Shown here piece after piece: positions 53,873-62,691 of a stretch of 64,000 nt of DNA; within the stretch, counting starts at the first letter, position 1; each line of letters opens with the position of its first letter. The DNA comes from CALODP01 sp942492055 (GTDB lineage: Bacteria; Bacteroidota; Ignavibacteria; Ignavibacteriales; Melioribacteraceae). Position numbers and translations under genes: made by a program. The stretch lies in the NCBI GenBank assembly GCA_942492055.1, contig CALODP010000002.1, positions 496,001-560,000 of the forward strand. The letters are read 5' to 3'. The notes below the pieces were generated by a model. It had not been told where the DNA came from. It made no database searches and saw nothing but the letters and a program-made list of their open reading frames with translations.

Positions 53873-54435
53873 TTAAGGAAACAATTCGGCATGAATTACG
53901 CTCCGGGCTTTTTAACTCCAATTAGTAGTATGATTACTGTCCTAGATACTGACAAAGTCGGGAAGCGGAGCGTCACAAACTAGATGTAAGTTTATAGTTA
54001 TTTCTTGATATTCATGTTGGCTCAACTGGGGGGATATGAAGAAGTGGTGATTGGATTAGTTGTTTTTATTTTCTTCACTTTCCTGACGCAGGCGTCTTAC
54101 AAAATCGGAAAAGTATTTGCATGCCAGATAGGCCATTAAGACCCAAAAAAGAGTACCCATTCTATATGCTGCCTAAGATTGTTGAGAATATTAATACTTA
54201 GAAAATGAACATATATAAAAAGGAAATAATATACAAATGAATTACGATAAAATTAATCCTAATTGTAGTTAAGATAAAGCTCTCTTGCCTCATCCCTGGT
54301 GCGGCATATAATATCAATCACGAAACGTTAAATCCTACACCAAATAACTCTCCTTTTGTTTAAGAACTGGTAAAATAAAATCTATTTTAATATATTCTAT
54401 TTGCTGAATAAAAATTATTCCCGCGCGGAGGAACG
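53873..54435. other. Gene-poor stretch, decayed sequence
   Basis: Upstream part of the decayed T9SS gene, then AT-rich DNA. Apart from the small minus-strand ORF listed separately, no gene is visible. CCCGCGCGGAGGAACG at the right end holds the ribosome site of the next gene. Confidence 0.45.
54056..54160 (-). CDS. Possible small membrane protein (34 residues)
   Basis: Short frame starting MGTLFWVLMAYLACKYFSDF and ending RRLRQESEENKNN. One hydrophobic helix followed by a basic then charged tail gives the normal topology of a single-span membrane peptide. No strong ribosome site and no homologue known to me; it lies in decayed DNA, so it may be chance. Confidence 0.3.
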   Translation of the reverse strand: MGTLFWVLMAYLACKYFSDFVRRLRQESEENKNN

Positions 54436-55425
54436 ATGAATAGGCGATACTCTTCAATAGCACTTCTTTTTACAATGACCATCTTTCTATGTGTCAGCGA
54501 AATCCTATTTGGGCAGGAGTTTAAGCTTCCCAGAGTTAGCCCTTATGCCGAAGTTGCACAGTCGGTTGGTTTGAGCTCAATTAAAATAACTTATCATCGT
54601 CCCGGTGTAAAAGGAAGAAAAATTTGGGGAGAGCTGGTTCCTTACGGGCTTGTTAAACTTCCGCAGGGGAGTGGCAATCCGGCCCCTTGGCGCGCGGGAG
54701 CCAACGAAAACACGGTAATAACATTCTCGCATGAGGTGGAAATAGAAGGGGAGAAGATCCCTGCAGGTTCATACGGACTTCACATGATCCCTTCGGAGAG
54801 TGAGTGGATTATTATTTTCAGCAAAGAGTATAATGCGTGGGGAAGTTTTTTTTACGACAAAGGGAACGATGCCCTCAGAATAAAAGTTAAGCCGGAAGCT
54901 GTTAGCCATACCGAATGGCTGGAATACGGATTCGATAATCTCTCCGATACTTCGGCGACTGTTTTTCTGGAATGGGAAAAACTCCGCATCCCTTTCCTCT
55001 GTAAGTTCGATACTAAGAATATTGTGCTGAGCAATATCCGCAATGAGCTCCATTCATCCGCCGGATTCAAACCTGGGGCGTGGTACCAGGCGGCCTTCTA
55101 TTGTTTGCAGAATAAGATAAACTACACCGAAGCGATAGAGTGGGCAAAGAGAGCTTTGCAGATGGAAGAGAATTACACAAACCGAAATGTGCTCGGGTAT
55201 CTGCTTCTTGCCGCCCAAAAGAGGGATGAAGCTATAGCCGTCTTTAAGGAGAATGTGGAAAAATATCCCGATAACTGGCTTGCCTACGATAGCCTTGGTG
55301 AGGTGTTTATAGAGATAGGGGATAAAGCCGAAGCGAAAAAATATTTGGAAAAATCCCTAAAGATAGCCCCACTTAACCAGCAACAAAGGATAAGAGAAGT
55401 ACTCCAAAAGATTGAGGAGGATTGA
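54436..55425 (+). CDS. Exported DUF2911 protein with TPR repeats
   Basis: 329 residues. Signal peptide about 1-26 (after ILFGQ); DUF2911 domain about 30-180 with SSIKITYHRPGVKGRKIWGELVPYG and APWRAGANENTVITFSHEV, both typical of this Bacteroidota family; then TPR-like helices about 215-325 (EAIEWAKRAL, EAIAVFKENVEKYP, EAKKYLEKSLKIAP). Function unknown; a periplasmic or surface role is likely. A strong GGAGG lies upstream of ATG 54436. Confidence 0.88.
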   Translation: MNRRYSSIALLFTMTIFLCVSEILFGQEFKLPRVSPYAEVAQSVGLSSIKITYHRPGVKGRKIWGELVPYGLVKLPQGSGNPAPWRAGANENTVITFSHEVEIEGEKIPAGSYGLHMIPSESEWIIIFSKEYNAWGSFFYDKGNDALRIKVKPEAVSHTEWLEYGFDNLSDTSATVFLEWEKLRIPFLCKFDTKNIVLSNIRNELHSSAGFKPGAWYQAAFYCLQNKINYTEAIEWAKRALQMEENYTNRNVLGYLLLAAQKRDEAIAVFKENVEKYPDNWLAYDSLGEVFIEIGDKAEAKKYLEKSLKIAPLNQQQRIREVLQKIEED

Positions 55426-55708
55426 GGGTGTTTTTTCGAAAGACCCAATTAAAAACCTATAGTTGTTTGATAGGGCAGTGATAAAATAAATGTGAATCAT
55501 TTTAAGGGACTTAATAGAAAGAAATGTTCAAAAAGGAAATAAAGGCCAATATTATTTTGGTAGAGTATAAAAAGGAGTGTGTATAACGTCGCATTACTGT
55601 TAGAATCTCTGGTTATATAATAAAACAAATACCCCAGCCCAACAAACCAAGCCAATAAATAAAAATATTACAACCTCCCAAGCCAATCCCATAGATTCAC
55701 AATTCAAA
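55426..55708. other. Intergenic stretch without a recognised gene
   Basis: AT-rich DNA between the DUF2911 gene and repeat copy B. No clear terminator; GGGTGTTTTTTCGAAAGACCC near 55,427 is only a weak inverted repeat. Confidence 0.4.
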
Positions 55709-55714
55709 TGACCA

Positions 55715-56142
55715 TTTCCTCCAGAATGTTATCCTTTTTAATCTAACATGGCAAAAAGATGTTCGACAGCAATCCAAATGATTTTTGTAATGACGAAAAT
55801 GTAGAATATGAGGCAAAAATGCAGAAAATGTTACAAATTTGCGAAAAATATGACCGACGATGCCCGGAAAAGAACCGATTAGGCTTCGAATAGGATTATT
55901 ATGAACAAAACGTGACAAAAATGGAAAAAAAATGATATTGAACTGATCAAAAGTTATTTTTTTTTCTCATGTGTCATGTTTTTTACGTTTTTATAACATT
56001 CTTTGACAAATTGGCACATTTGCTGACACGTCTGTTCTATTTAAGTGGCAGTTGCTCGAATATTATTTGTTTTCCCCTTATTCCTGATTTATTTGCTCGT
56101 TTTATGCCGTAAACAGAAGCCGGAAATTAATTTGCGTGATTT
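55715..56142. repeat. Long dispersed non-coding repeat, copy B
   Basis: Same-orientation partner of 21,096-21,509. The longest identical blocks surround AAAAGAACCGATTAGGCTTC and GAATAGGATTATTATGAAC. The right edge again falls after GCGTGATTTTT; beyond it the flanks differ. The minus-strand frame 55697-55918 corresponds to that in copy A but with mainly amino-acid-changing differences. Confidence 0.8.
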
Positions 56143-56203
56143 TTAGCGCGTGGGTGGGAAAATATTCACGTTGAGGCACAATAATTTGTTGCTTCTCCAA
56201 AAT

Positions 56204-56490
56204 AAAATGGTATTGTAGCACATAAAAAGGGGACTACGGCAAAAAAAAATGGCATTACGTCATCTTAAAATGTCACTACGGCATCAAAATGAGACATTAT
56301 GGCAGAAAAAGAGGGACTGAGTCTGTCGCAGTGTTTCATTTTCTTGACACATTACCGTTTTTGAAAGCCGAATTATTGTATTATGCCGCAGTGTTACGTT
56401 TATTTGTTCCGGTAAGGAATTGCTCCGTAGAGGTATCACTTTTTCTTGGCGCAGCATTGGTTTGTTTATTGGCATTGTGGCTAATTCATC
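56204..56490. repeat. Inverted array of degenerate ~20-bp units
   Basis: About six forward units of approximate form AAAATGnCACTACGGCATC (56204-56331; clearest AAAATGTCACTACGGCATC at 56267-56285) are followed by units of the opposite sense, for example TATGCCGCAGTGTTACGTTT near 56,381 and TGCTCCGTAGAGGTATCACT near 56,421. A transcript could fold into a long imperfect hairpin. The array begins about 60 bases after repeat copy B. Confidence 0.55.
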
Positions 56491-56842
56491 ACTTCACTTG
56501 AGCTTGTTTATGAGTGCCCCATAAATCCGGATTCTAATTGCTTATGTCAATGAATTCTTTTTCGATCCGGAAACCAAACAACTCTATCAAATAAATGTTT
56601 GTCTGAAATATAATTCCGGATCATGGATTAGTCATCAACTTGATATGAAACAGAATTAGGTTTCGGAGGGTTTATTCTGCTATCTGCATTGTACTCATGT
56701 CCCAATAAACATTTCCGTTTTTTTTCTTTGAATGAAAAAACATTTTGCAACAAATCGGAATTATCTTTACGAATATTTTGTTCATAAAAAAAATAATTCG
56801 AAGGAACTTATTATTGCTATTGCGATAATCTTTGAGGAGATA

Positions 56843-57475
56843 ATGGACAAAATAATAACAGAATTGGAATTGGCCCTTTTATCTTTAGATAGGATAAAAG
56901 TGAGAGAAATTTATGAGAAAAATCGACAACTCTATTCCGCAATCGATTTTATAGAAAAAATAATAGCACCTACCTTGGAGAAAATTGGAGTTGGTTGGGC
57001 TGAGGGAAAAGTAGCTCTGGCTCAGATCTATATGAGTGCAAGAATCTGCGAGGAAATAATTGATAAAGTCTTACCAAAGATAACAGAGCAAACCCCGGAG
57101 AAAGATAAAATTGCCATTACAACACTTACCGATTATCATATTCTCGGAAAAAAGATTGTTGTTTCCGTATTAAGAGGAAATGGAATTAATATTCTTGATT
57201 ATGGTAGAACGACTGTAGAAGAATTGTCCGATAGAATTAAAAAAGATAACATTTCCTTGTTATTGATTTCAACTCTTATGCTCCCCTCTGCTCTTGATAT
57301 AAAAAAGGTAATAGAATTATTGAAAGGGTATCATGTAAAGATATTTGTAGGTGGAGCTCCTTTTCGCCTCGATAAAAATTTATGGGAAGAAGTCGGAGCA
57401 AATGGCATGGGGATGGATGCGCAAGATGCCGTAAATATTGTTAAAAGGTTTTTGGAGGAGAATAATGAAAAATAA
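56843..57475 (+). CDS. Corrinoid (B12-binding) methyltransferase protein
   Basis: 210 residues of the MtaC/MtbC type: helical cap domain (1-85) and Rossmann-like B12 domain (about 88-210). The base-off His ligand motif DxHxxG is intact as TDYHILGKK near 96-104, the SxL element is STLML near 146, and GG appears in FVGGAPFR near 172. It should carry a cobalamin cofactor as methyl carrier. ATG 56843 follows GAGGAG; the frame runs upstream to ATG 56732, giving a 37-residue extension without family similarity. It overlaps the next gene by 11 bases. Confidence 0.88.
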   Translation: MDKIITELELALLSLDRIKVREIYEKNRQLYSAIDFIEKIIAPTLEKIGVGWAEGKVALAQIYMSARICEEIIDKVLPKITEQTPEKDKIAITTLTDYHILGKKIVVSVLRGNGINILDYGRTTVEELSDRIKKDNISLLLISTLMLPSALDIKKVIELLKGYHVKIFVGGAPFRLDKNLWEEVGANGMGMDAQDAVNIVKRFLEENNEK

Positions 57476-58526
57476 AGCAATGACCTCAATGGAAAGGGTG
57501 CTGACTACTTTATCTCATCAAGAACCGGATAAAGTACCATTATTTTTACTTACTACAATGCATGGAGCCAAAGAATTAGGAATGACTATCAAAGAGTATT
57601 TTTCTAAAGCGGAAAATGTTGTAGAAGGACAAATACGTTTGCATAAGAAATATGGGAGTGATTGTTGCTATCCGTTCTTCTATGCTCCCTTGGAGTCAGA
57701 AGCGTTTGGAGGGGAAGTAATATATCGGGAAGATGGGCCTCCTAATTCGGGCATGCCAATACTAAAAGCCCCAAAGGATATTGAAAATTTAGTTCCTCCT
57801 AAAGTTTCCGAATCGAGAATTCTTGCAAAGGCATTAACCGCGATAAAAGAGACGAAAAAATATTTCGGGGATACGGTTCCGATAATCGGGATAGTTGTTT
57901 CACCATTTTCGCTCCCCGTAATGCAAATGGGATTTGATAATTATTTGAATATTATGTTTGAAAACAAGAGACTTTTTGAAAAATTGATTGAAATCAATAT
58001 TGAATTTTGTATCGAATGGGGAAATGCCCAATTAGAAGCCGGAGCCACAGCGATCGGATATTTCGATCCAGTTTCTTCATCTAATATAATATCTCGAGAA
58101 ACCTATCTTGAAACAGGTTATCTAATTGAAAAAAAAACATTGGCGAATATTAACGGACCTACAGCTATTCATTTTGCTTCGGGAAGATCCTTGGATATTC
58201 TTGATGATGTATCCGGAACGGGGGCGGCTCTTGTTGGAGTAGGATTCGAAGAAAATCTTAGTGAATTAAAAGCTAAAGCAAGTGGTAAGATATCATTGTT
58301 GGGTAATTTGAATGGAATCGAAATGAGAAAATGGAATGAGAGAAAAACCGAAGAAATGGTAAAGAATGCCATTGCAGCGGCAGGAAAAGGGGGCGGATAT
58401 ATTTTATCCGATAGCCACGGAGAAATCCCATGGCAAGTCTCGGATGAAACATTGTTTGCTATCCGGAAGTCCGTAGATAAGTGGGGTAATTATCCTCTTT
58501 CATGGATAGACGATTATGAAAAATAG
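57465..58526 (+). CDS. UroD-family (MtaA/CmuA-like) methyltransferase with altered zinc site
   Basis: 353-residue uroporphyrinogen-decarboxylase-fold protein of the group that moves methyl groups to or from corrinoid proteins. MERVLTTLSHQEPDKVPLF at the start and GATAIGYFDPVSSSNIISRETY near 192 are typical. In MtaA-type enzymes zinc is held by HxC and a later Cys; here the first site reads IHFASGR (Cys replaced by Ala) and the later one SDSHGEIP (no Cys). Thiol activation as in methanogens is therefore doubtful. Start ATG 57465 lies inside the corrinoid gene after GGAGGAG; the end overlaps the kinase gene by 11 bases. Confidence 0.85.
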   Translation: MKNKAMTSMERVLTTLSHQEPDKVPLFLLTTMHGAKELGMTIKEYFSKAENVVEGQIRLHKKYGSDCCYPFFYAPLESEAFGGEVIYREDGPPNSGMPILKAPKDIENLVPPKVSESRILAKALTAIKETKKYFGDTVPIIGIVVSPFSLPVMQMGFDNYLNIMFENKRLFEKLIEINIEFCIEWGNAQLEAGATAIGYFDPVSSSNIISRETYLETGYLIEKKTLANINGPTAIHFASGRSLDILDDVSGTGAALVGVGFEENLSELKAKASGKISLLGNLNGIEMRKWNERKTEEMVKNAIAAAGKGGGYILSDSHGEIPWQVSDETLFAIRKSVDKWGNYPLSWIDDYEK

Positions 58527-60267
58527 AATTGCCATATTCATATGTAAACATTTTCGAGCGGAATTGGATAATGTTATAAAGCAAAATAATTATGAGAATA
58601 TTCATGCCTTCTCGTTTCAAGCAAGATGTGGGCATCCTCCTATTTCGCGAGATGAAATTCTTGACCAGAACTTCAATTTTGATGATTACGACAAAATATG
58701 CGTAATTGGAGGATGTTGTCTATCCGAAATCTCTTCTGAACTCTCCGAACAAAGCAATTTCGAAATAGTAAAACAAGATCAATGCTTTTTTATGTTTGCA
58801 AACAATGAATTTCTGCTAAGTTTCCAAAAGGAGGGAAATTATCTGATAACCCCCGGGTGGTTGAATAATTGGGAAGAAAAAATATCTGTTTGGGGATTTG
58901 ACAAAGAATCAGCCAGAGAATTCTTCAATTCCTCAATGAAGGGGCTTATTCTTCTTGATACCGGTATTAGTACGAAATCCAAAGAAAAATTAAATGAACT
59001 ATCGGAATATGTAAGCTTACCTGCGAGTATTCTCCCGATAGGATTAGATTACTTCGGATTATTTATTAATAATATATTAGCAAGAATGGCCAAAAAAACA
59101 TATAAAAAATCGAAAAAGGCTTTTCTGAGGCATCTTTCGGAATATGGAATTGCTTTTGATTTTTTTGATTCACTGAAAGGTATAGTTGGGGAAAGGAATA
59201 CTCTTCAAAAAATAATGGAATTATTCGAAATGCTTTTTGCTTCCCAAACATTAACACTTGTTAGAATCCCTGATAATATTAATGATGTAGAAAAATTAAT
59301 GATTTCGAATTCTTCGGAGGATAAGGAAGGATTGTATGAAAGAATAATTCTTTTGGAAAAAGACTATGGTTGGACAGATACAAATGATGGCTTCTATTTG
59401 AAATTCAATGATGACAGATTTCAATATATCATCGAAATCGGTAAAATCCCGTTCCCTGAATATAAGGAACATTATCTAAATCTTGCTTTATCTGTTTCTA
59501 AAGTCTGTGGAATTGCTATTTCAAAGGCAAGAGGTTATGAGCTTTTAAACCAGCGTAATGATGAATTAATAGAGATTAACGCTGAGAAAGATAAATTTAT
59601 ATCTATTATTTCGCATGATTTAAAAGCGCCTTTTGTAGGACTTTTGGGGGTAGGTGAAGTATTAATAGAGGATTGGGAAGATTTTTCTCCAATCGAAAGA
59701 AAGCAATTAATCACTGAACTATTCGATCAATCAAAAAAAACTTTTGAACTGCTAAAGGGTTTGTTGGAATGGGCAAATATTCAAAGAATGGAAAAAGATA
59801 TTGCTCCGGTCGAGATAGATTTTTCAATAATGGGCTCAGAAATAATAGATCTTCTAAAAATAAATGCGACAAAGAAACAAATAAAATTATTATCAGAGAT
59901 TAAAAAGGATATTGTTGGGATAGGTGATAAATTTATGATACAAACGGTTTTAAGAAATTTGGTATCGAATGCTATAAAGTTTACTCCTAATGGTGGAGAG
60001 ATTGTGATAAAGGGGGAAAAGGAAGAAAAATATGTTAAAATAATTGTTGAAGATTCCGGAATAGGAATAAGTGAAGAGAATATTGCCAAATTATTCAGAT
60101 TGGATATTCATCATACTACGGAAGGAACAAATAAAGAATCCGGCACCGGTCTGGGACTTATTTTATGCAAAGAGTTTATTGACATAAATAAAGGTGAGAT
60201 TTGGGTTGAAAGCATATTGGGAAAAGGGAGCAAGTTTATTTTTATTCTACCGAGAAAAATGGGATGA
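58516..60267 (+). CDS. Histidine kinase with DUF1638-like N-terminal domain
   Basis: 583-residue soluble kinase. Residues 1-190 resemble DUF1638, a Cys-containing family encoded beside corrinoid methyltransferases in methanogens and other anaerobes: Cys10, Cys38, the GGCC pair near 65 and YLITPGWLNNW near 113 are visible. Residues about 200-345 look like a GAF domain, then HisKA with phospho-acceptor His367 in SIISHDLKAPF and HATPase with NLVSNAIKF, DSGIGI and GTGLGL. There are no transmembrane helices. No response regulator is adjacent. Its start overlaps the methyltransferase stop, so the three proteins are made together. Confidence 0.85.
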   Translation: MKNRIAIFICKHFRAELDNVIKQNNYENIHAFSFQARCGHPPISRDEILDQNFNFDDYDKICVIGGCCLSEISSELSEQSNFEIVKQDQCFFMFANNEFLLSFQKEGNYLITPGWLNNWEEKISVWGFDKESAREFFNSSMKGLILLDTGISTKSKEKLNELSEYVSLPASILPIGLDYFGLFINNILARMAKKTYKKSKKAFLRHLSEYGIAFDFFDSLKGIVGERNTLQKIMELFEMLFASQTLTLVRIPDNINDVEKLMISNSSEDKEGLYERIILLEKDYGWTDTNDGFYLKFNDDRFQYIIEIGKIPFPEYKEHYLNLALSVSKVCGIAISKARGYELLNQRNDELIEINAEKDKFISIISHDLKAPFVGLLGVGEVLIEDWEDFSPIERKQLITELFDQSKKTFELLKGLLEWANIQRMEKDIAPVEIDFSIMGSEIIDLLKINATKKQIKLLSEIKKDIVGIGDKFMIQTVLRNLVSNAIKFTPNGGEIVIKGEKEEKYVKIIVEDSGIGISEENIAKLFRLDIHHTTEGTNKESGTGLGLILCKEFIDINKGEIWVESILGKGSKFIFILPRKMG

Positions 60268-60408
60268 TTTTTTGAACTGACGTGATTAAAATTTGACTTA
60301 AAGTTGTTTCTGCAAAATTATATAATTCCTACCGACAATATCAACAATGGTTATTGTTGAAGTTTGATGAAAAATACAAATTCCAGTAAACTATTCCGAG
60401 GTTCGCTA

Positions 60409-60539
60409 ATGAAAAAAATAACGCTAATTCTGTTATTAATTTGTCAATCACTCTATTCGCAAAAATATGAAATTATTTCGAGCTCTTTGATGTTAATAAA
60501 ATGGAGGCGAATAATGAGTCGGAACAATTAACTGAATGA
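60409..60539 (+). pseudogene. Frameshifted small secreted protein
   Basis: Begins MKKITLILLLICQSLYSQKYE, a clean signal peptide, then runs out of frame to a stop at 60529. A frame change near 60,480 continues as ELFDVNKMEANNESEQLTE to TGA 60537-60539, which reads more naturally. A small broken gene or a very short secreted peptide. Confidence 0.4.
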
Positions 60540-60577
60540 TTCGTCTTATTCATTGACTAAGAAAATAGGAGGATTAT

Positions 60578-60763
60578 ATGAAGAGCGCTGGTATATTCGG
60601 GATAGGATCAATTCTAACAACTCTTAGTGCTTTAGGCGTAATACTTCTTTTAATAACATTAGCTGAAGTAATTTATTCGAATCTGTTAATATCTGTTATT
60701 CCTTTCGGTTCCATCATAATAGGAATAATGATTTTTCTTTCTTTCAGAAGAAAAGAAAAGTAA
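60578..60763 (+). CDS. Small two-helix membrane protein
   Basis: 61 residues: two hydrophobic helices (about 8-29 and 33-54) and a basic tail FRRKEK. A strong AGGAGG precedes ATG 60578, which argues for a real gene. No family recognised. It lies between the corrinoid cassette and the hydrogenase gene, pointing toward the latter's 3' end. Confidence 0.6.
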   Translation: MKSAGIFGIGSILTTLSALGVILLLITLAEVIYSNLLISVIPFGSIIIGIMIFLSFRRKEK

Positions 60764-60785
60764 AATAGTATTGAAATAGAATTAG

Positions 60786-60815
60786 AAAAGAAAAGGCATC
60801 CTTTAGGGATGCCTT
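60786..60815 (-). terminator. Rho-independent terminator of the hydrogenase operon
   Basis: Minus strand AAGGCATCC (60815-60807) with GGATGCCTT (60801-60793), then TTTTCTTTTC. It may also stop plus-strand transcription, though the T run on that side is weak. Confidence 0.82.
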
Positions 60816-60822
60816 AAATTTA

Positions 60823-62256
60823 TTATTCTTCTGTATCGCTTAATAACTTGTTAAGACTTCTTTGCGCAAGCTTAGGTTTGTTAAGAAGTTTAGGGCCGTT
60901 TAAGCATCCTCCTTCGCAAGCCATTACCTCAACAAAATTTCCTTTAAATGTTCTAGGTAAGCTTTTTAATTCTCGCAATGATTTTTTATCTAATCCATCT
61001 ATTAATATTCCATCAACAAGGGTTTCATCATCAAGATAAGATTTTAACGCGCAAGAAACTCCGCCGGTAACAGGAAAACCTCTTCCCGCTTTTTTCCCTG
61101 AGTGTTCCGATACTGTCTCATCACATTTTTGCACATCAATTCCTTTGGCGATGAATAATCCTCCTAATTCCTCGATGGTTAAAACATAATCAACTTCCTT
61201 ATCGTGCAACGCTTCGTTTCGTTTTGCCACACAAGGGCCAATAAAAACCTTCAACGCATCCGGGTAGATTTCATTGATATATTCCGCCGTGTAATGCATT
61301 GGAGAAGGAGTAGTAGAAACATGGCTCGATAATTTGGGAACATGCTTATTTACTGTTTCGGTATAGGCCGGACAACAAGAAGTTGTCATAAATTTTCTAT
61401 TCCCTTCTGCTAACATTTCCGAAAATTCTTCCGCTTCGTGACGAGCTGTCATTTCAGCACCATAAGAAACTTCAACAACATCATCGAATCCGATCCCTTT
61501 TATAGCGGTAATAAGTTGTCCGAATTCGGCGGAAAATTGTCCTACGATTGCCGGAGCAACCATAGCAATAATTTTCCCCTTGGAAGTAATATGTTTCAAA
61601 ATATCAATCAATTGCGATCTTTCCATAATTGCGCTGAATGGACATTCGCGCATACATTTGCCGCAGAAAGTACATTTGCTGAAATCTATTCTCTCATGTC
61701 CGTTTTCGTCGCGTGAGATAGCTCCGACCGGACAAGCCTCTTCGCAGGGGATAGGGATCTTAATAATCGCATGATAGGGACATTCTTGCATACACAGACC
61801 GCAATTGACACAATTTGAGCTATCTATTCTGGCCTGACCGTCGATCATCTCTATTGCGTTCTTTTTACAGTTCATCATACAAGGACGCGCCACACAACCA
61901 CGACAAGCATTAGTAACAAAATAAGCTGTTTTATGACAAGTGGAACAAGCTTCATCTACTACTGTTAAAATCGGAGCTTCGAGGGAGTCTCTGTGGAGGG
62001 CTTTTTCGGCATATTCACTTAGTGGGGTTAATTCATCTTGCTCATCTTCCACCAAATATCCCAGCATAGCCATAAGACGATATTTCATCACCGCCCTTTC
62101 TTTATGAATACAGCAACGGTTCACCGCCTTCTTATGCTTCGGGGCCATCTCCAACGGGATTCTATCTATATCCTTGAGATTATCCTCAAAAAAAAGCTTA
62201 GCTAGTTTTATTATCAATTCTCTTCGGATTATTGTAGCGTTATTAATATGATTCAT
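60823..62256 (-). CDS. Monomeric [FeFe] hydrogenase, group B type
   Basis: 477-residue protein with N-terminal Cys-rich region (HKTAYFVTNACRGCVARPCMMNC near 120-140), two ferredoxin-type [4Fe-4S] motifs (CVNCGLCMQECP and CTFCGKCMRECP), and the H-cluster domain. H-cluster Cys ligands are present in TTSCCPAY (L1), GPCVAKRNE (L2) and VMACEGGCLNGP (L3), so all four are kept. TSCCPAY in place of TSCCPGW and the compact size fit group B1/B3 rather than the classic group A enzymes. Whether it evolves, takes up or senses hydrogen is not known for this group. No HydE/F/G maturases are in the window. It follows the [2Fe-2S] protein gene by 25 bases. Confidence 0.85.
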   Translation of the reverse strand: MNHINNATIIRRELIIKLAKLFFEDNLKDIDRIPLEMAPKHKKAVNRCCIHKERAVMKYRLMAMLGYLVEDEQDELTPLSEYAEKALHRDSLEAPILTVVDEACSTCHKTAYFVTNACRGCVARPCMMNCKKNAIEMIDGQARIDSSNCVNCGLCMQECPYHAIIKIPIPCEEACPVGAISRDENGHERIDFSKCTFCGKCMRECPFSAIMERSQLIDILKHITSKGKIIAMVAPAIVGQFSAEFGQLITAIKGIGFDDVVEVSYGAEMTARHEAEEFSEMLAEGNRKFMTTSCCPAYTETVNKHVPKLSSHVSTTPSPMHYTAEYINEIYPDALKVFIGPCVAKRNEALHDKEVDYVLTIEELGGLFIAKGIDVQKCDETVSEHSGKKAGRGFPVTGGVSCALKSYLDDETLVDGILIDGLDKKSLRELKSLPRTFKGNFVEVMACEGGCLNGPKLLNKPKLAQRSLNKLLSDTEE

Positions 62257-62281
62257 AACCTAAACAACTCTCTTCTCTTTA

Positions 62282-62536
62282 TTATACAAGCAATTTTCTT
62301 ACATTCTCAATAAATCGGGATACGGTAACACTTGAAAGCATATTTCCGTCTATCTCGACGAAAGGGGGTTTTAAACCTTCATGGTTTTCACAGTATTCCA
62401 AACAAGGAAAGGGAACAATCTCTAATTTATCCTTAAGATCATCTGGTAAATTATCTTCCAAAGCTAGAAGATCGGCGGCACCCATTACAAAACAATTTGT
62501 GCCGGTACATATTTTGGCCTTGATTCGGTTTTCCAT
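62282..62536 (-). CDS. Thioredoxin-like [2Fe-2S] protein (NuoE-like)
   Basis: 84 residues with Cys spacing of thioredoxin-like ferredoxins: CTGTNC near 10-15 and PCLEYC near 44-49. Proteins of this kind act as electron carriers or subunits beside hydrogenases. It is first in the two-gene operon with the hydrogenase and is probably its redox partner. AGAGGG lies 8 bases before ATG 62536. Confidence 0.78.
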   Translation of the reverse strand: MENRIKAKICTGTNCFVMGAADLLALEDNLPDDLKDKLEIVPFPCLEYCENHEGLKPPFVEIDGNMLSSVTVSRFIENVRKLLV

Positions 62537-62691
62537 TTAGTAACCCTCTTATCAATAGTGCGAATTGAAATTCAATTAGGTACATATTAATATTATCATC
62601 GGATACAGGAATTATCGAAAAAAAAATTCTGAAATAAACACAGTAAAGCAATCTATTATTGCTTTCTTACCCCTCATAAGAATATCGTATC

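Noticed and set aside
53795..53983. Plus-strand 62-residue frame
   Set aside because: Antisense to the decayed T9SS gene and without similarity or ribosome site.
56204..56490. CRISPR array
   Set aside because: Units are contiguous and degenerate with no unique spacers, half are in reverse orientation, and no cas genes are present.
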